Source: Nocardioides guangzhouensis
GTDB lineage: Bacteria; Actinomycetota; Actinomycetes; Propionibacteriales; Nocardioidaceae
Direction of reading: 5' to 3'
Length of the DNA stretch: 64,000 nt
Assembly: GCF_004519545.1 (NCBI RefSeq)
Contig: NZ_SDKM01000001.1
Span: 1 to 64,000 of the forward strand
Shown: positions 26,296 through 35,206 of the stretch, piece by piece
Layout: the number at the start of each line of letters is the position of its first letter
Numbering within the stretch: the stretch's first letter is position 1
Program-made: the position numbers and the translations under genes
Notes under the pieces: generated by a model
Told to the model about the DNA's origin: nothing
The model's database searches: none
Seen by the model: only the letters and a program-made list of their open reading frames with translations

Positions 26296-26312
26296 TCACT
26301 TGGAGGGCCACC

Positions 26313-29300
26313 ATGCGTCGTTCGCTCATCGCCGTACTCGTCACCTTCGTCGTCGCCGCGCTCTGCGTCGGCCTGACCTCCGCCTCGGGGTCGCCCCCTG
26401 CGGCGCCCAAGAAGGACCCGCTCGACGCCTACACGGCGACGGTTGCCGCCGGCCAGGTTGCCGACCTGGCGGCCCAGGGCCTGGATGTCTCCGGGCAGCG
26501 CCCGGACGGCGCGAAGGTGAAGGTCGACCTCGTGCTCGACAAGGGCCAGGCAGCGAAGCTGCGTGGCCAGGGTGTCGACCTGGCCCTCACCCGGGTCAAG
26601 GGCGGCAAGACGGTCCGCCAGTTCGCGGCCGCCGAGGCCGTGGGCGGCTACACCGTCTGGAAGTCGTACGACGAGCCCGGCGGCATCCGAGACCAGATGT
26701 ACGCCGTGGCGCGGGACAACCCCAGCATCGCCAAGCTGGTCAAGGTCGGCACCACCCACCAGGGCCGCGAGATCCTCGCGATCAAGCTCACCCAGGGTGC
26801 CCGGGGCCAGGCCGACGGGTCCCGTCCGGCAGTCCTCTTCAGCGCCACCCAGCACGCCCGTGAGTGGATCGCCACCGAGGTCAGCCGCCGGCTGATGAAC
26901 TACTACGTCGACGGCTGGCGGTCCAACGACCGCGACGTCCGCAAGCTACTGCAGTCGACCGAGCTGTGGTTCATGCCGGTGCTCAACCCCGACGGTTACC
27001 AGTACACCTTCGACACCGAGCGGCTGTGGCGGAAGAACCTCCGCGACAACAACGGCGACGGCCAGATCACCGTCGGCGACGGCGTCGACCCGAACCGCAA
27101 CTTCCCCTCGCACTGGGGCTACGACAACGAGGGCTCCTCGCCCATCACCTCCAGCGACACCTACCGAGGGCCCTCGGAAGCCTCCGAGCCCGAGACCCAG
27201 GCGATGGTCGACCTGTTCGGCCGGATCAAGTTCGAGTTCATGGTCAACTACCACTCCAACGGCCGCTGGCTGCTCTACAACGACGGGTGGCAGATCGGTA
27301 CGCCGACCGCGGACGACCCGATCTACTACGCCATGTCCGGCAACCTGGACAAGCCCGCGATCGAGGGCTTCCACCCCGGCCTGAGCTCCGACGTCCTCTA
27401 CGTCACGAACGGCGAGATCGACGGCTACGCCCAGGAGGCCGACGGCACCCTGGCCTGGACGCCCGAGCTCTCGCCGGGCTGCGACGGCTGCGGGTTCGTC
27501 TTCCCGGACGACCCGGCACTGGTGCAGGAGGAGTTCCAGCGCAACCTGCCGTTCGCGAAGTCGGTCGCCGACTCCGCGACCACGCCGGACAACCCCAAGA
27601 CGGTCACCGGCATCAAGACCAAGCCGTTCTATGTGGAGTCCGAGGACGCCTACAAGAGCGGCCTGCCCGCGGTCCAGCTCAGCTTCGACAAGTCGTACGG
27701 CGACCCCCAGACGGTCGCCGTCCTGGCCAAGAGGAGCCTGGGCGCTGTGACCGTGAAGTACCGCATCAACGGCGGGGCGGTGCAGTCCGCCGGGACCTCG
27801 GAGTGGGACGGCGGGTCGCGCTACGGCATGACCTCGACGTACTACCACCAGGTACGGGGCACGGTCACCGGCACCGACCCGGGTGACACGGTCGACGTCT
27901 GGTTCGAGGGCGGCGGCCAGAGCGGCGGCAACTTCACCTACAAAGCGGTCAGCGAGACCGGCCATCGGGTGCTCGTGGTCGCCGCCGAGGACTACACCGG
28001 CGCCTCGCCGGTCCAGACCCCCGGGCCGCACTACGTCGACTACTACACCGACGCGCTGGCCGCCAACGGCCAGGACGCCGACGTGTGGGACGTCGACAAG
28101 GAGGGACGCACGGCCCCGGACGCGTTGGGCGTGCTCAGCCACTACGACGCGGTGATCTGGGAGACCGGCGACGACCTCGTCACCCGGACCGCCGGCCGTG
28201 GCGCGGGGAACGTCGACCGGCTCGCGCTGGACCTCGCCCTGGAGTCGCGCGCCTACATGAACGAGGGCGGCAAGGTGCTCTTCACCGGCGACGTGGCCGG
28301 CGGGCAGTACACCGGAGCCACGGTCGGTACCCAGCGCTACGACCCCAAGGGCGAGGAGCCCTGCCCGCCGGCGGCCGGGCCGTTCCCACCGGGCTGGGAC
28401 CCGCGCCGCTGCCTGCCGCTGCGCGGCTCCGGCGACAACACCAACGACGTGATCCAGTACTGGTTCGGTGGATACGTCCCCATCCCCGGCGACGGGATCG
28501 ACGACAACGGCGACGCGTTCGGCCTGACCGGGACCGACGAGCCGTTCGACGGCTTCGACTGGACCCTCAACGGCGGCGACAGCGCCGACAACCAGGACAT
28601 CACGTCGTCGTTCGTCTCGACCAGCGGCATCCTGCCGCCCGACGAGTTCAAGCAGTTCGAGAGCTGGCCGTCGGCCCGCTGGGACAAGCCCGGAGGACCG
28701 TTCGCCCCGCACACCGGCGACCACTACGTCTACTCGCAGATCGCCGACGTGTCCTACAAGCGGCTGACCAAGGAGGTCGCGGTGCCCGCGGGCGGCGGCA
28801 ACGTGTCGTTCTGGACGTCGTACAACACCGAGGCGGACTGGGACTTCCTGTTCGTCGAGGCGCGGACGGCCGGCGGCACCAACTGGACGACGCTGCCGGA
28901 CGCCAACGGCCACACCAGCCAGGCGACCGGGGAGAGCTGTGCGTCCGGCTGGCGTGACCTGCACCCGCAGCTCAATCACTACCAGAGTGCGACGTGCGCT
29001 CCGACCGGCAGCACCGGGGCGTGGAACGCGGCCAGCGGCAACTCGGCGGGTTGGCAGCAGTGGCGGATCGACCTGTCCGGCTATGCCGGGCAGACCGTGG
29101 AGGTCTCGATCGCCTACGCCAGTGACTGGGGCACCCAGGGCGTCGGCGTGTTCCTCGACGACATCACGGAGCCGAACGGCACCACGGCGTCGTTCGAGAC
29201 CGGGCTCGACGGGTGGGCGGTCACCGGCCCGCCGGAGGGCAGCGGCCCGAACGCGAATAACTTCGTCCGCACCGACGCGTCCGGCTTCCCGGTCGGCGCG

Positions 29301-29411
29301 ACGATCAGCACGCCGCACTCGCTGCTCCTGGGCTTCGGCTTCGAGGGGATCACGACCGCGGCCCAGCGGAACGAGGTGATGGCCCGGGCCCTCGACCACC
29401 TGCTCGACTGA
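26313..29411 (+). CDS. Large secreted M14 zinc carboxypeptidase with C-terminal accessory domains
   Basis: 1032 residues. A signal peptide spans residues 1-25. The M14 domain (about 110-425) has zinc ligands His181 and Glu184 in QHAREW and His314 in NYHSNG, and general base Glu385 in WTPELS. A loop DNNGDGQITVGDGVDPNRNF resembles a calcium-binding EF-hand loop. Residues about 545-690 (TGHRVLVVAAEDYTG onward) look like a ThuA/GATase-like domain, and about 730-960 resembles the jelly-roll domain of immune inhibitor A proteins (ADWDFLFVEA, DDI). It is probably exported to degrade peptides. Domain limits after the M14 domain are tentative. Confidence 0.9.
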   Translation: MRRSLIAVLVTFVVAALCVGLTSASGSPPAAPKKDPLDAYTATVAAGQVADLAAQGLDVSGQRPDGAKVKVDLVLDKGQAAKLRGQGVDLALTRVKGGKTVRQFAAAEAVGGYTVWKSYDEPGGIRDQMYAVARDNPSIAKLVKVGTTHQGREILAIKLTQGARGQADGSRPAVLFSATQHAREWIATEVSRRLMNYYVDGWRSNDRDVRKLLQSTELWFMPVLNPDGYQYTFDTERLWRKNLRDNNGDGQITVGDGVDPNRNFPSHWGYDNEGSSPITSSDTYRGPSEASEPETQAMVDLFGRIKFEFMVNYHSNGRWLLYNDGWQIGTPTADDPIYYAMSGNLDKPAIEGFHPGLSSDVLYVTNGEIDGYAQEADGTLAWTPELSPGCDGCGFVFPDDPALVQEEFQRNLPFAKSVADSATTPDNPKTVTGIKTKPFYVESEDAYKSGLPAVQLSFDKSYGDPQTVAVLAKRSLGAVTVKYRINGGAVQSAGTSEWDGGSRYGMTSTYYHQVRGTVTGTDPGDTVDVWFEGGGQSGGNFTYKAVSETGHRVLVVAAEDYTGASPVQTPGPHYVDYYTDALAANGQDADVWDVDKEGRTAPDALGVLSHYDAVIWETGDDLVTRTAGRGAGNVDRLALDLALESRAYMNEGGKVLFTGDVAGGQYTGATVGTQRYDPKGEEPCPPAAGPFPPGWDPRRCLPLRGSGDNTNDVIQYWFGGYVPIPGDGIDDNGDAFGLTGTDEPFDGFDWTLNGGDSADNQDITSSFVSTSGILPPDEFKQFESWPSARWDKPGGPFAPHTGDHYVYSQIADVSYKRLTKEVAVPAGGGNVSFWTSYNTEADWDFLFVEARTAGGTNWTTLPDANGHTSQATGESCASGWRDLHPQLNHYQSATCAPTGSTGAWNAASGNSAGWQQWRIDLSGYAGQTVEVSIAYASDWGTQGVGVFLDDITEPNGTTASFETGLDGWAVTGPPEGSGPNANNFVRTDASGFPVGATISTPHSLLLGFGFEGITTAAQRNEVMARALDHLLD

Positions 29412-29425
29412 TGCCCTGAAATCGC

Positions 29426-29488
29426 GATAGTCCCAAACGATCGAGGGGTCGCCAACGGCGTCGAACCCCCCGAACGTTTGGGACTATC
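29426..29488. terminator. Long palindrome in a convergent gap (probable bidirectional terminator)
   Basis: Outer arms GATAGTCCCAAACG (29426-29439) and CGTTTGGGACTATC (29475-29488) pair perfectly over 14 bp. An inner imperfect stem (TCGAGGGGT against ACCCCCCGA) extends it, giving a 63-nt hairpin. It lies in the 98-bp gap between the M14 gene and the FMN reductase, which converge. Confidence 0.8.
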
Positions 29489-29509
29489 CGTGCGTCGGGT
29501 TGGGGAAGG

Positions 29510-30058
29510 TCAGGCGGCGGCGGTCTCGGGCTGGTACGCCGCCAGGGCCTGCACGGCGGCGACCAGGCGGCCGACCACCTCGGGGTCGGCGAGGATGTCG
29601 CCCTCGAGCGCGGACTGGGAGACCACGACGTCCTCGACGACCGCGGCGCCGGCGATCCGCGCGGAGCGGCGGGTGTCCTCGTGCGCCCACTTGCCGCCGT
29701 ACGGCGTCGGGGTGGCGCCGACCACGGCGAACGGCTTGCCCTTGATCGCGCCCTGGCCGAACGGGCGGGACAGCCAGTCGATGGCGTTGTTGAGGACGGC
29801 GGGCATGGTGCCGTTGTACTCGGGGGTGACGGCGAGCACGCGGTCCGCGCCGGCGACCCGGGTGCGCAGCGCGGCGGCCGGGGCGGGCGCGTCGGCGCCG
29901 TCGAGGTCCTCGTTGTAGAACGGCAGCTGCTCGAGGCCGTCGACGATCTCGACAGAGACGCCGGCCGGCGCCTGGTCCCGGATCGTCTCGGCGATGCGGC
30001 GGTTCAGCGAGTCGGCGCGGAGGCTGCCGACGAGGACGAGAACGCGGGTGTCGGTCAT
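29510..30058 (-). CDS. NADPH-dependent FMN reductase family protein
   Basis: 182 residues, flavodoxin-like fold. The FMN phosphate loop is VLVGSLRADSLNRR near residue 8 and the second family motif is TPEYNGTMPAVLNNAIDWLS near residue 80. It reduces flavins or quinones/azo compounds using NAD(P)H. The start is ATG at 30058 with AGGAGA upstream. It is divergent from a TetR regulator with a palindromic site between, so it is probably the repressor's target. Confidence 0.92.
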   Translation of the reverse strand: MTDTRVLVLVGSLRADSLNRRIAETIRDQAPAGVSVEIVDGLEQLPFYNEDLDGADAPAPAAALRTRVAGADRVLAVTPEYNGTMPAVLNNAIDWLSRPFGQGAIKGKPFAVVGATPTPYGGKWAHEDTRRSARIAGAAVVEDVVVSQSALEGDILADPEVVGRLVAAVQALAAYQPETAAA

Positions 30059-30085
30059 GGGGGTTGGTCTCCTCAGGGGGTTCGT

Positions 30086-30121
30086 TGGACCATGCACAGA
30101 CCGTAACCGGACCATGGTCCG
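30086..30121. promoter_or_regulatory. TetR operator candidate (GGACCATGGTCC)
   Basis: CGGACCATGGTCCG at 30108-30121 is a perfect 14-bp palindrome. A half site TGGACCAT occurs at 30086-30093, 22 bp upstream. Both lie in the 91-bp gap between the divergent FMN reductase and TetR genes. Confidence 0.8.
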
Positions 30122-30149
30122 CTTTCATTCCCACCGTTACCCTCCTCAC

Positions 30150-30767
30150 ATGACCGACCGGATGCTGCCGCTGATCGAGGGCGGCCCGGTGCACGAGCGC
30201 AGCGACGCGGCCCGCAACCGGGTGGCCCTGCTCGTCGCCGCCCGCGCCCTCGTCGAACGGTGCGGAGTTGCCGGGGTCACGATGGAGGCGGTCGCGGTCG
30301 AGGCGGGGGTCGGCAAGGGCACGGTCTTCCGGCGGTTCGAGAACCGGGCCGGGCTGATGGCGGCACTGCTCAACTTCTCCGAGTCGGCCTGGCAGGACGA
30401 GGTCATCTCCGGCCCCCCGCCGCTCGGCCCGGGCGCCGAACCGCTCGACCGGCTGCTCGCCTTCGGCCGGTCCCGGCTGCGGCTCAACGTCACGCACGGC
30501 GAGCTGATCGAGGCGGCCAGCCAGTCCTTCGGACGGTCGTACGCCGCCCGCTCGTTCGCGGCGATGCACGTGCGCTACCTGCTCGGCGCGCTCGAGGTCG
30601 ACGGCGACCTCCCGATGCTCGCCACCGCGCTGCTGGCGCCACTCGAGGCGGTGATCCTCGACCGGCAGGTGCGGATCGAGGGCATGGACCTCGAGCGGGT
30701 CGACGCCGCCTGGACCGACCTGGTCCGCCGGGTCGTCCGCCCCACAGGGGTCCCCGGCCCCTCCTGA
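30150..30767 (+). CDS. TetR-family transcriptional regulator
   Basis: 205 residues from ATG at 30150. The helix-turn-helix lies at about residues 21-66 (VALLVAARALVERCGVAGVT then EAVAVEAGVGKGTVFRRF). The C-terminal domain is of the general TetR type with FGRSRLRLN and ALLAPLEAVILDRQ. There is no strong ribosome-binding site at this start; an upstream in-frame ATG at 30114 falls inside the palindrome. It probably represses the divergent FMN reductase gene and itself. Confidence 0.9.
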   Translation: MTDRMLPLIEGGPVHERSDAARNRVALLVAARALVERCGVAGVTMEAVAVEAGVGKGTVFRRFENRAGLMAALLNFSESAWQDEVISGPPPLGPGAEPLDRLLAFGRSRLRLNVTHGELIEAASQSFGRSYAARSFAAMHVRYLLGALEVDGDLPMLATALLAPLEAVILDRQVRIEGMDLERVDAAWTDLVRRVVRPTGVPGPS

Positions 30768-30782
30768 GGCGGACGACCCGGC

Positions 30783-32363
30783 TCAGACCTGGTGCCGGCG
30801 CAGCCCGAACGTCACGCCGTCGACCAGCGCCCCCCAGGACGCCTCGATGACGTTGTGGCCGACGCCGACGGTCACCCACGAGGAGGCACCGTCGCTGGTC
30901 TCGATGAGCACCCGGGTGATCGCGTCGGTGCCGTGGCCCTGGTCGAGGATCCGCACCTTGTAGTCGATCAGCTCGAACTTCGCGACCTCCGGGTACGCCT
31001 GCCCGATCGCCTCGCGCAGCGCGTGGTCGAGTGCGTTGACCGGGCCGTTGCCCTCGCCGGTCACCACGATCCGCGCGCCCCCGGCGTGCAGCTTGACCGT
31101 GGCCTCGGAGATCGCCTCGTCCCCGGGCTTGGTCTCGGTGATCACCCGCCACGACTCGATCTCGAAGTACGACGGCCGGGCGCCCTCGACCTCCTCGACC
31201 AGCAGCAGCTCGAACGAGGCGTCGGCGGCCTCGAACGTGAAGCCCCGCGCTTCCATCTCCTTGACCCGCTGCGTGACCCGGGTGACCAGCTCCTTCTCGT
31301 CCGTCAGGTCGAAGCCGAGCTGGCGACCCTTGAGCTCGATCGACGCCCGTCCGGCCATGTCGGAGACCAGCAGCCGCATGTCGTTGCCGACCGCGACCGG
31401 GTCGAGGTGCTGGTAGAGGTTCGGGTCCACCTTGATCGCCGAGGCGTGCAGACCGGCCTTGTGCGCGAACGCCGAGGTGCCGACGTACGGCTGGCGGGAG
31501 GCGGGCGGCACGTTGGTGACCTCGGCGACCGCGTGCGCGATCCGGGTGGCCTCGCCGAGCAGGCCGGACGGGAGCACCTGGCGGTCCAGCTTGAGCTCGA
31601 GGTTCGCGACGACCGCGACCAGGTCGGCGTTGCCGGTCCGCTCGCCGTACCCGTTGATCGTGCCCTGCACGTGCGAGGCGCCGGCGTCGACCGCGGCCAG
31701 CGTGTTCGCGACCGCGCAGCCGGTGTCGTTGTGGCAGTGGATGCCGACCCGGACACCGGTGGTGTCGATGACGTCGTGGACCACCTCGGAGACCCAGCCA
31801 GGCAGCATCCCGCCGTTGGTGTCGCACAGTGCGACCACCTCGGCGCCGGCCTCGGCCGCGGTCCGCAGCACCTCCAGCGCGTAGGACCGGTTGTCCCGGT
31901 AGCCGTCGAAGAAGTGCTCGGCGTCCAGGAAGACCGTCTGGCCCCCGGCCCGCAGGTGCTCGACGGTGTCGCGGACCATCGCGAGGTTCTCCTCGAGCGT
32001 GGTCCGCAGCGCCAGCTCGACGTGCCGGTCGTGCGACTTCGCCACCAGCGTCACCACCGAGGCCCCGGAGTCGCGCAGGGCGGCGACCAGCGGGTCGTCG
32101 GCCGCCGGCACGCCGGCCCGCCGGGTGGCCCCGAACGCGGCCAGCCGCGCGTGCCGGAGGTCCAGCTCGGTCCCCGCGCGCCGGAAGAACTCCGTGTCGC
32201 GCGGGTTCGCGCCGGGCCAGCCACCCTCGATGTAACCCACCCCGAGCTCGTCGAGCTGCCGGGCGATGGCCAGCTTGTCCTGCACGGAGAGGTTGAGCCC
32301 CTCCTGCTGGGCCCCGTCGCGCAGGGTGGTGTCGTAGACGTGGAAGGAACCCTGGAGGTCCAT
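30783..32363 (-). CDS. cimA: Citramalate synthase
   Basis: 526 residues, LeuA-like DRE-TIM metallolyase that condenses pyruvate with acetyl-CoA. The start [20 protein letters not shown] contains the catalytic Arg-Asp, HCHNDTG holds metal-binding histidines, and [15 protein letters not shown] is diagnostic. The C-terminal regulatory domain (about 400-526) with [20 protein letters not shown] is the LeuA dimer type typical of CimA. It supplies 2-oxobutanoate for isoleucine without threonine. A leader peptide and an attenuator lie upstream of the start. Annotated by some as 2-isopropylmalate synthase/homocitrate family. Confidence 0.94.
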   Translation of the reverse strand: MDLQGSFHVYDTTLRDGAQQEGLNLSVQDKLAIARQLDELGVGYIEGGWPGANPRDTEFFRRAGTELDLRHARLAAFGATRRAGVPAADDPLVAALRDSGASVVTLVAKSHDRHVELALRTTLEENLAMVRDTVEHLRAGGQTVFLDAEHFFDGYRDNRSYALEVLRTAAEAGAEVVALCDTNGGMLPGWVSEVVHDVIDTTGVRVGIHCHNDTGCAVANTLAAVDAGASHVQGTINGYGERTGNADLVAVVANLELKLDRQVLPSGLLGEATRIAHAVAEVTNVPPASRQPYVGTSAFAHKAGLHASAIKVDPNLYQHLDPVAVGNDMRLLVSDMAGRASIELKGRQLGFDLTDEKELVTRVTQRVKEMEARGFTFEAADASFELLLVEEVEGARPSYFEIESWRVITETKPGDEAISEATVKLHAGGARIVVTGEGNGPVNALDHALREAIGQAYPEVAKFELIDYKVRILDQGHGTDAITRVLIETSDGASSWVTVGVGHNVIEASWGALVDGVTFGLRRHQV

Positions 32364-32395
32364 CTCGTTCTCGCTTCGTGTGCTGGTCGGGCAAC

Positions 32396-32424
32396 AAAAA
32401 AGCCCCTCGTGGGAACGAGAGGCT
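32396..32424 (-). terminator. Intrinsic terminator of the cimA attenuator
   Basis: On the minus strand, GCCTCTCG pairs with CGAGGGGC around a short loop and is followed by a run of six T (AAAAAA at 32396-32401 on the plus strand). It sits between the leader peptide and the cimA start codon, as expected for transcription attenuation. A competing stem (32425-32432 with 32446-32453, GCGCGTCG/CGACGCGC) lies just upstream. Confidence 0.9.
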
Positions 32425-32452
32425 GCGCGTCGGGACCGGGGGTCGCGACGCG

Positions 32453-32479
32453 CTACGGAATGATGCTGGGGAACTGCAT
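32453..32479 (-). CDS. cimA leader peptide with tandem Ile codons
   Basis: An eight-residue ORF, ATG at 32479 reading MQFPSIIP followed by TAG. Two adjacent isoleucine codons (ATC ATT) would stall ribosomes under isoleucine limitation. The intrinsic terminator 29 bases downstream completes a classic leader-attenuator, consistent with control of isoleucine synthesis through citramalate. Confidence 0.8.
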   Translation of the reverse strand: MQFPSIIP

Positions 32480-32624
32480 GACACGAGTGTGCCATGGTGC
32501 CGTGACCCTCAGGCGCCCGATCTCAGAAATCGGGCACCGGGCTTGGTCATTCCGGTGACGGGGCACCGGCGTAGCGCTCTATGCTTGCCAAACCAGGGGG
32601 AAGCATCACAAAGGGGACACCGCC

Positions 32625-33269
32625 ATGCGCATCAGCAAGCTGAGTGAACTCGCCGGCCTCCCGGTGGGTACCGTCAAGTTCTACCTGCGCACAGGACTGC
32701 TGCACCCGGGGCGAGCGACCAGTGCCACCCAGGCGCAGTACAACGACTCCCACGTGGAGCGCCTCAAGCTGATCCGCGCCCTGCTCGAGGTGGGCCGCCT
32801 CCCCCTGGCGGACATCCAGCGGGTCTTCGACGCGATGGACCTCCCCACCCAGGACCCGGCCAAGAGCGTGGCGCTCGTCCAGCAGGCGATCAGCCCGGAG
32901 GTCGACCACGTCGAGGACGAGGACCTGACCCGCGCCCGCACGCTCGTCGACGACCTCGGCTGGAGCATCGCCCAGGACTCCCCGCACCTGCCTCCCCTGG
33001 CGCAGGCGCTGCACGCGCTCGACAACGTCGGCCAGTCCGCCACCCGTGAGCGCCTCAAGGTGTACGCCGAGGCGGCCTCGCACGTGGCCCGCAACGACGT
33101 GGACGTGATCTCCGACGCCGACGACGTCGACAAGCCCGTCGTGGCGGCGATCTCCAGCGCGATCTACGAGTCGCTGTTCGCTGCGCTGCACCGGCTCGCC
33201 GTGGAGAACCAGACCGCCCGTCGGGGCTCCCGCATCCCTGGGCCGCGGGTGTCGATCCCGCAGGCCTGA
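32625..33269 (+). CDS. MerR-family transcriptional regulator
   Basis: 214 residues, start ATG at 32625. The N-terminal winged helix (about residues 1-75) has ISKLSELAGLPVGTVKFYLRTG followed by the wing with QYNDSHVERLKLIRALL. The rest is a helical effector-type region without the metal-binding cysteines of classical MerR. The ligand is unknown. It is divergent from the cimA leader; the 145-bp gap includes an inverted repeat GCCCGAT/ATCGGGC (about 32515-32536) of unknown role. Confidence 0.9.
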   Translation: MRISKLSELAGLPVGTVKFYLRTGLLHPGRATSATQAQYNDSHVERLKLIRALLEVGRLPLADIQRVFDAMDLPTQDPAKSVALVQQAISPEVDHVEDEDLTRARTLVDDLGWSIAQDSPHLPPLAQALHALDNVGQSATRERLKVYAEAASHVARNDVDVISDADDVDKPVVAAISSAIYESLFAALHRLAVENQTARRGSRIPGPRVSIPQA

Positions 33270-33298
33270 CCCGCCGCCGCGGGGCCGCGGGCACGCGG

Positions 33299-33337
33299 TC
33301 GACCCCAGAGATCGACCCCAGAGATCGACCCCAGAGT
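33299..33337. repeat. 13-bp tandem repeat, three units
   Basis: TCGACCCCAGAGA repeated from 33299, with the third unit ending in T. The following 33338-33376 has two further spaced GACGTCAG-type motifs. It fills part of the 107-bp gap between the convergent MerR and kinase genes. Confidence 0.75.
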
Positions 33338-33376
33338 TCTCGGTCGGAGTCCGACGTCAGGCGTCGGCGTTCGACG

Positions 33377-35089
33377 TCAGAGGTGTCGGCCGAGCCAGCC
33401 GTCACCCTGCCAGGGCGCGTCCGGAGCCGGGGTCCAGTCGGTGCCGGCGTCGATCGCGAACGCCAGCCCGGCGCACGTCGCGAGCACCAGCACGAACAGC
33501 ACGCCCACCCACACCCGGGGGTCCCGCGCGGTCGAGCGACCCAGCCGGCGCAGCGGTGAGCGCACCCGGGAGCCCCCGGGACCCGTCCACACCAGCACGC
33601 CGACCAGCACACCCATGGCACCCAGGGCGGTCACGGTGCGCAGGCCTGCTGCCACGGACACCAGGGCCACGCTGCCCGCGATCGAGAGTGCGTAGACGAG
33701 CAGCAGCAGCGAGCCGGGGAGCGACGCGACCAGGAACCAGGGAGCCGACAACGAGGTCTGCACGCCGTCGTACCACTTGGTCCCGCGCAGCACCCGCCGG
33801 TCCGTCGCCCGGGAGCCGGTCAGCGAGATCGCGCGGAGCCCGACCACGAGGACAGCCACGGCGACGCAGGTGAGGTACGGCGCGTAGGCGGTTCCCGCGG
33901 CCACCGCGCCGATCGCGCCGAGCCCGACCAGCCCGCGGCGCAACCGCTCGGTGGCGGAGGTGCGCTGGGGTTCCCAGTCGGCCGGCGGCGGCTGCTGGTA
34001 CGGCGTGGCGTTGGGCTCGAACGAGCCGGGCGTGGTGGCGGCGGTCTCGTCCGGGTCCCAGGTCGGGTCCTGCCAGCCCTGGTCCCGCCAGATCGGCGGC
34101 TCCGGCTCGGGTGGCGCGGCCACGGGCTCGGGGGCGGCCACGGCGGGTGCCTCCGCGGTGGGCGCCGCCGCGGTCAGCGCCTCGCCGGCGCGCCGCGTCG
34201 TCTCCGGCCCGAGCGACCAGAGCAGTCCCTCGAGGTCGTGCGGCTGGGTCAGCGGCCCCTCGTCGGGCGGGGCGAGCGGCGCCGTGGGCACGCCACCGAG
34301 GGAGCGCAGCACCTCGTGCAGCGAGGGCCGCCGGGACGGCTCGGGGTCCAGGCCGCGGGTGACCAGCGGCAGCAGGCGCGGGTCGAGGCCGGCCAGGTCG
34401 TGCTGGCCCCGGCGGACCCGGTCCATGACCGCCATCGACGGGCCGCGCCCGAACGGCGGCCGCCCGGTGCCGGCGTACGCGACGGTGGCCGCCCAGCCGT
34501 GCACGTCGGCGGACGGCCCCGGGTCATGACCCTCGAGCACCTCGGGCGCGATGTAGCCGGGCGTGCCGAGCAGCCAGCCGGTCCGGGTGAGCCGCACGTC
34601 GTCGGCGACCCGGGCCAGGCCGAAGTCGATGAGGATCGGGGTGCGGCCCTCCATCAGCACGTTGGACGGCTTGATGTCGCGGTGCAGGACGCCGGCGGCG
34701 TGCACGGCGTCGAGGGCCTCCCCCAGCGCCCGGGCGAACCACGCGAGGTCGGGGCCGCTGATCGCCCCCTCCTCCGTGACGTGGTCGGTCAGCGAGGGGC
34801 CCGGGACGTAGCGGGTGGCGACGTACGGGATGGGGCCGTAGGGGTCGGCGTCGATGATCTCGGCCACCCGGGGGCTGCGGACCCGGCTCAGCGAGCTCAC
34901 CTCGCGCGCCAGCCGGGCACGGGCCTCGTCGTCGCCCACCACGTGGGGGCGCAGCACCTTCACCGCGAGCCGGCGACCGTCCGCCGCCTGGCCGAGGTGG
35001 ACGACGCCCATGCCACCCTCACCCAGGCGGGTGAGGAGGCGGTAGGGCCCGACCCGGATCGGGCCGGGAGCCTGCGGGGACGTCGTCAC
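33377..35089 (-). CDS. Membrane-anchored Hanks-type serine/threonine protein kinase
   Basis: 570 residues. Kinase domain residues 15 to about 270: glycine loop LGEGGMGVVHLG, ATP-binding Lys44, catalytic loop HRDIKPSN (Asp138), DFG at 155-157 and the APE motif in GTPGYIAPEV. A Pro/Ala/Glu-rich linker with low complexity (about 280-380) precedes several C-terminal hydrophobic helices (about 385-550). This differs from PknB types because multiple membrane segments follow and no PASTA repeats are seen. Substrates unknown. Confidence 0.93.
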   Translation of the reverse strand: MTTSPQAPGPIRVGPYRLLTRLGEGGMGVVHLGQAADGRRLAVKVLRPHVVGDDEARARLAREVSSLSRVRSPRVAEIIDADPYGPIPYVATRYVPGPSLTDHVTEEGAISGPDLAWFARALGEALDAVHAAGVLHRDIKPSNVLMEGRTPILIDFGLARVADDVRLTRTGWLLGTPGYIAPEVLEGHDPGPSADVHGWAATVAYAGTGRPPFGRGPSMAVMDRVRRGQHDLAGLDPRLLPLVTRGLDPEPSRRPSLHEVLRSLGGVPTAPLAPPDEGPLTQPHDLEGLLWSLGPETTRRAGEALTAAAPTAEAPAVAAPEPVAAPPEPEPPIWRDQGWQDPTWDPDETAATTPGSFEPNATPYQQPPPADWEPQRTSATERLRRGLVGLGAIGAVAAGTAYAPYLTCVAVAVLVVGLRAISLTGSRATDRRVLRGTKWYDGVQTSLSAPWFLVASLPGSLLLLVYALSIAGSVALVSVAAGLRTVTALGAMGVLVGVLVWTGPGGSRVRSPLRRLGRSTARDPRVWVGVLFVLVLATCAGLAFAIDAGTDWTPAPDAPWQGDGWLGRHL

Positions 35090-35206
35090 GCTGTGAGGCT
35101 ACCTGCGACTCCGCCCGGGGCCATCTCGGCGCGCAGACGTCGCGGTCGGGGACCACACCGCACGGATCTGGGACAGGAAGCTGCGGTTCGTGACCGATCG
35201 GTGGGG

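Noticed and set aside
26946..29399. A minus-strand open frame of 817 codons opposite the M14 peptidase gene
   Set aside because: The plus strand has the signal peptide and zinc ligands; the minus frame is low-complexity and without domains.
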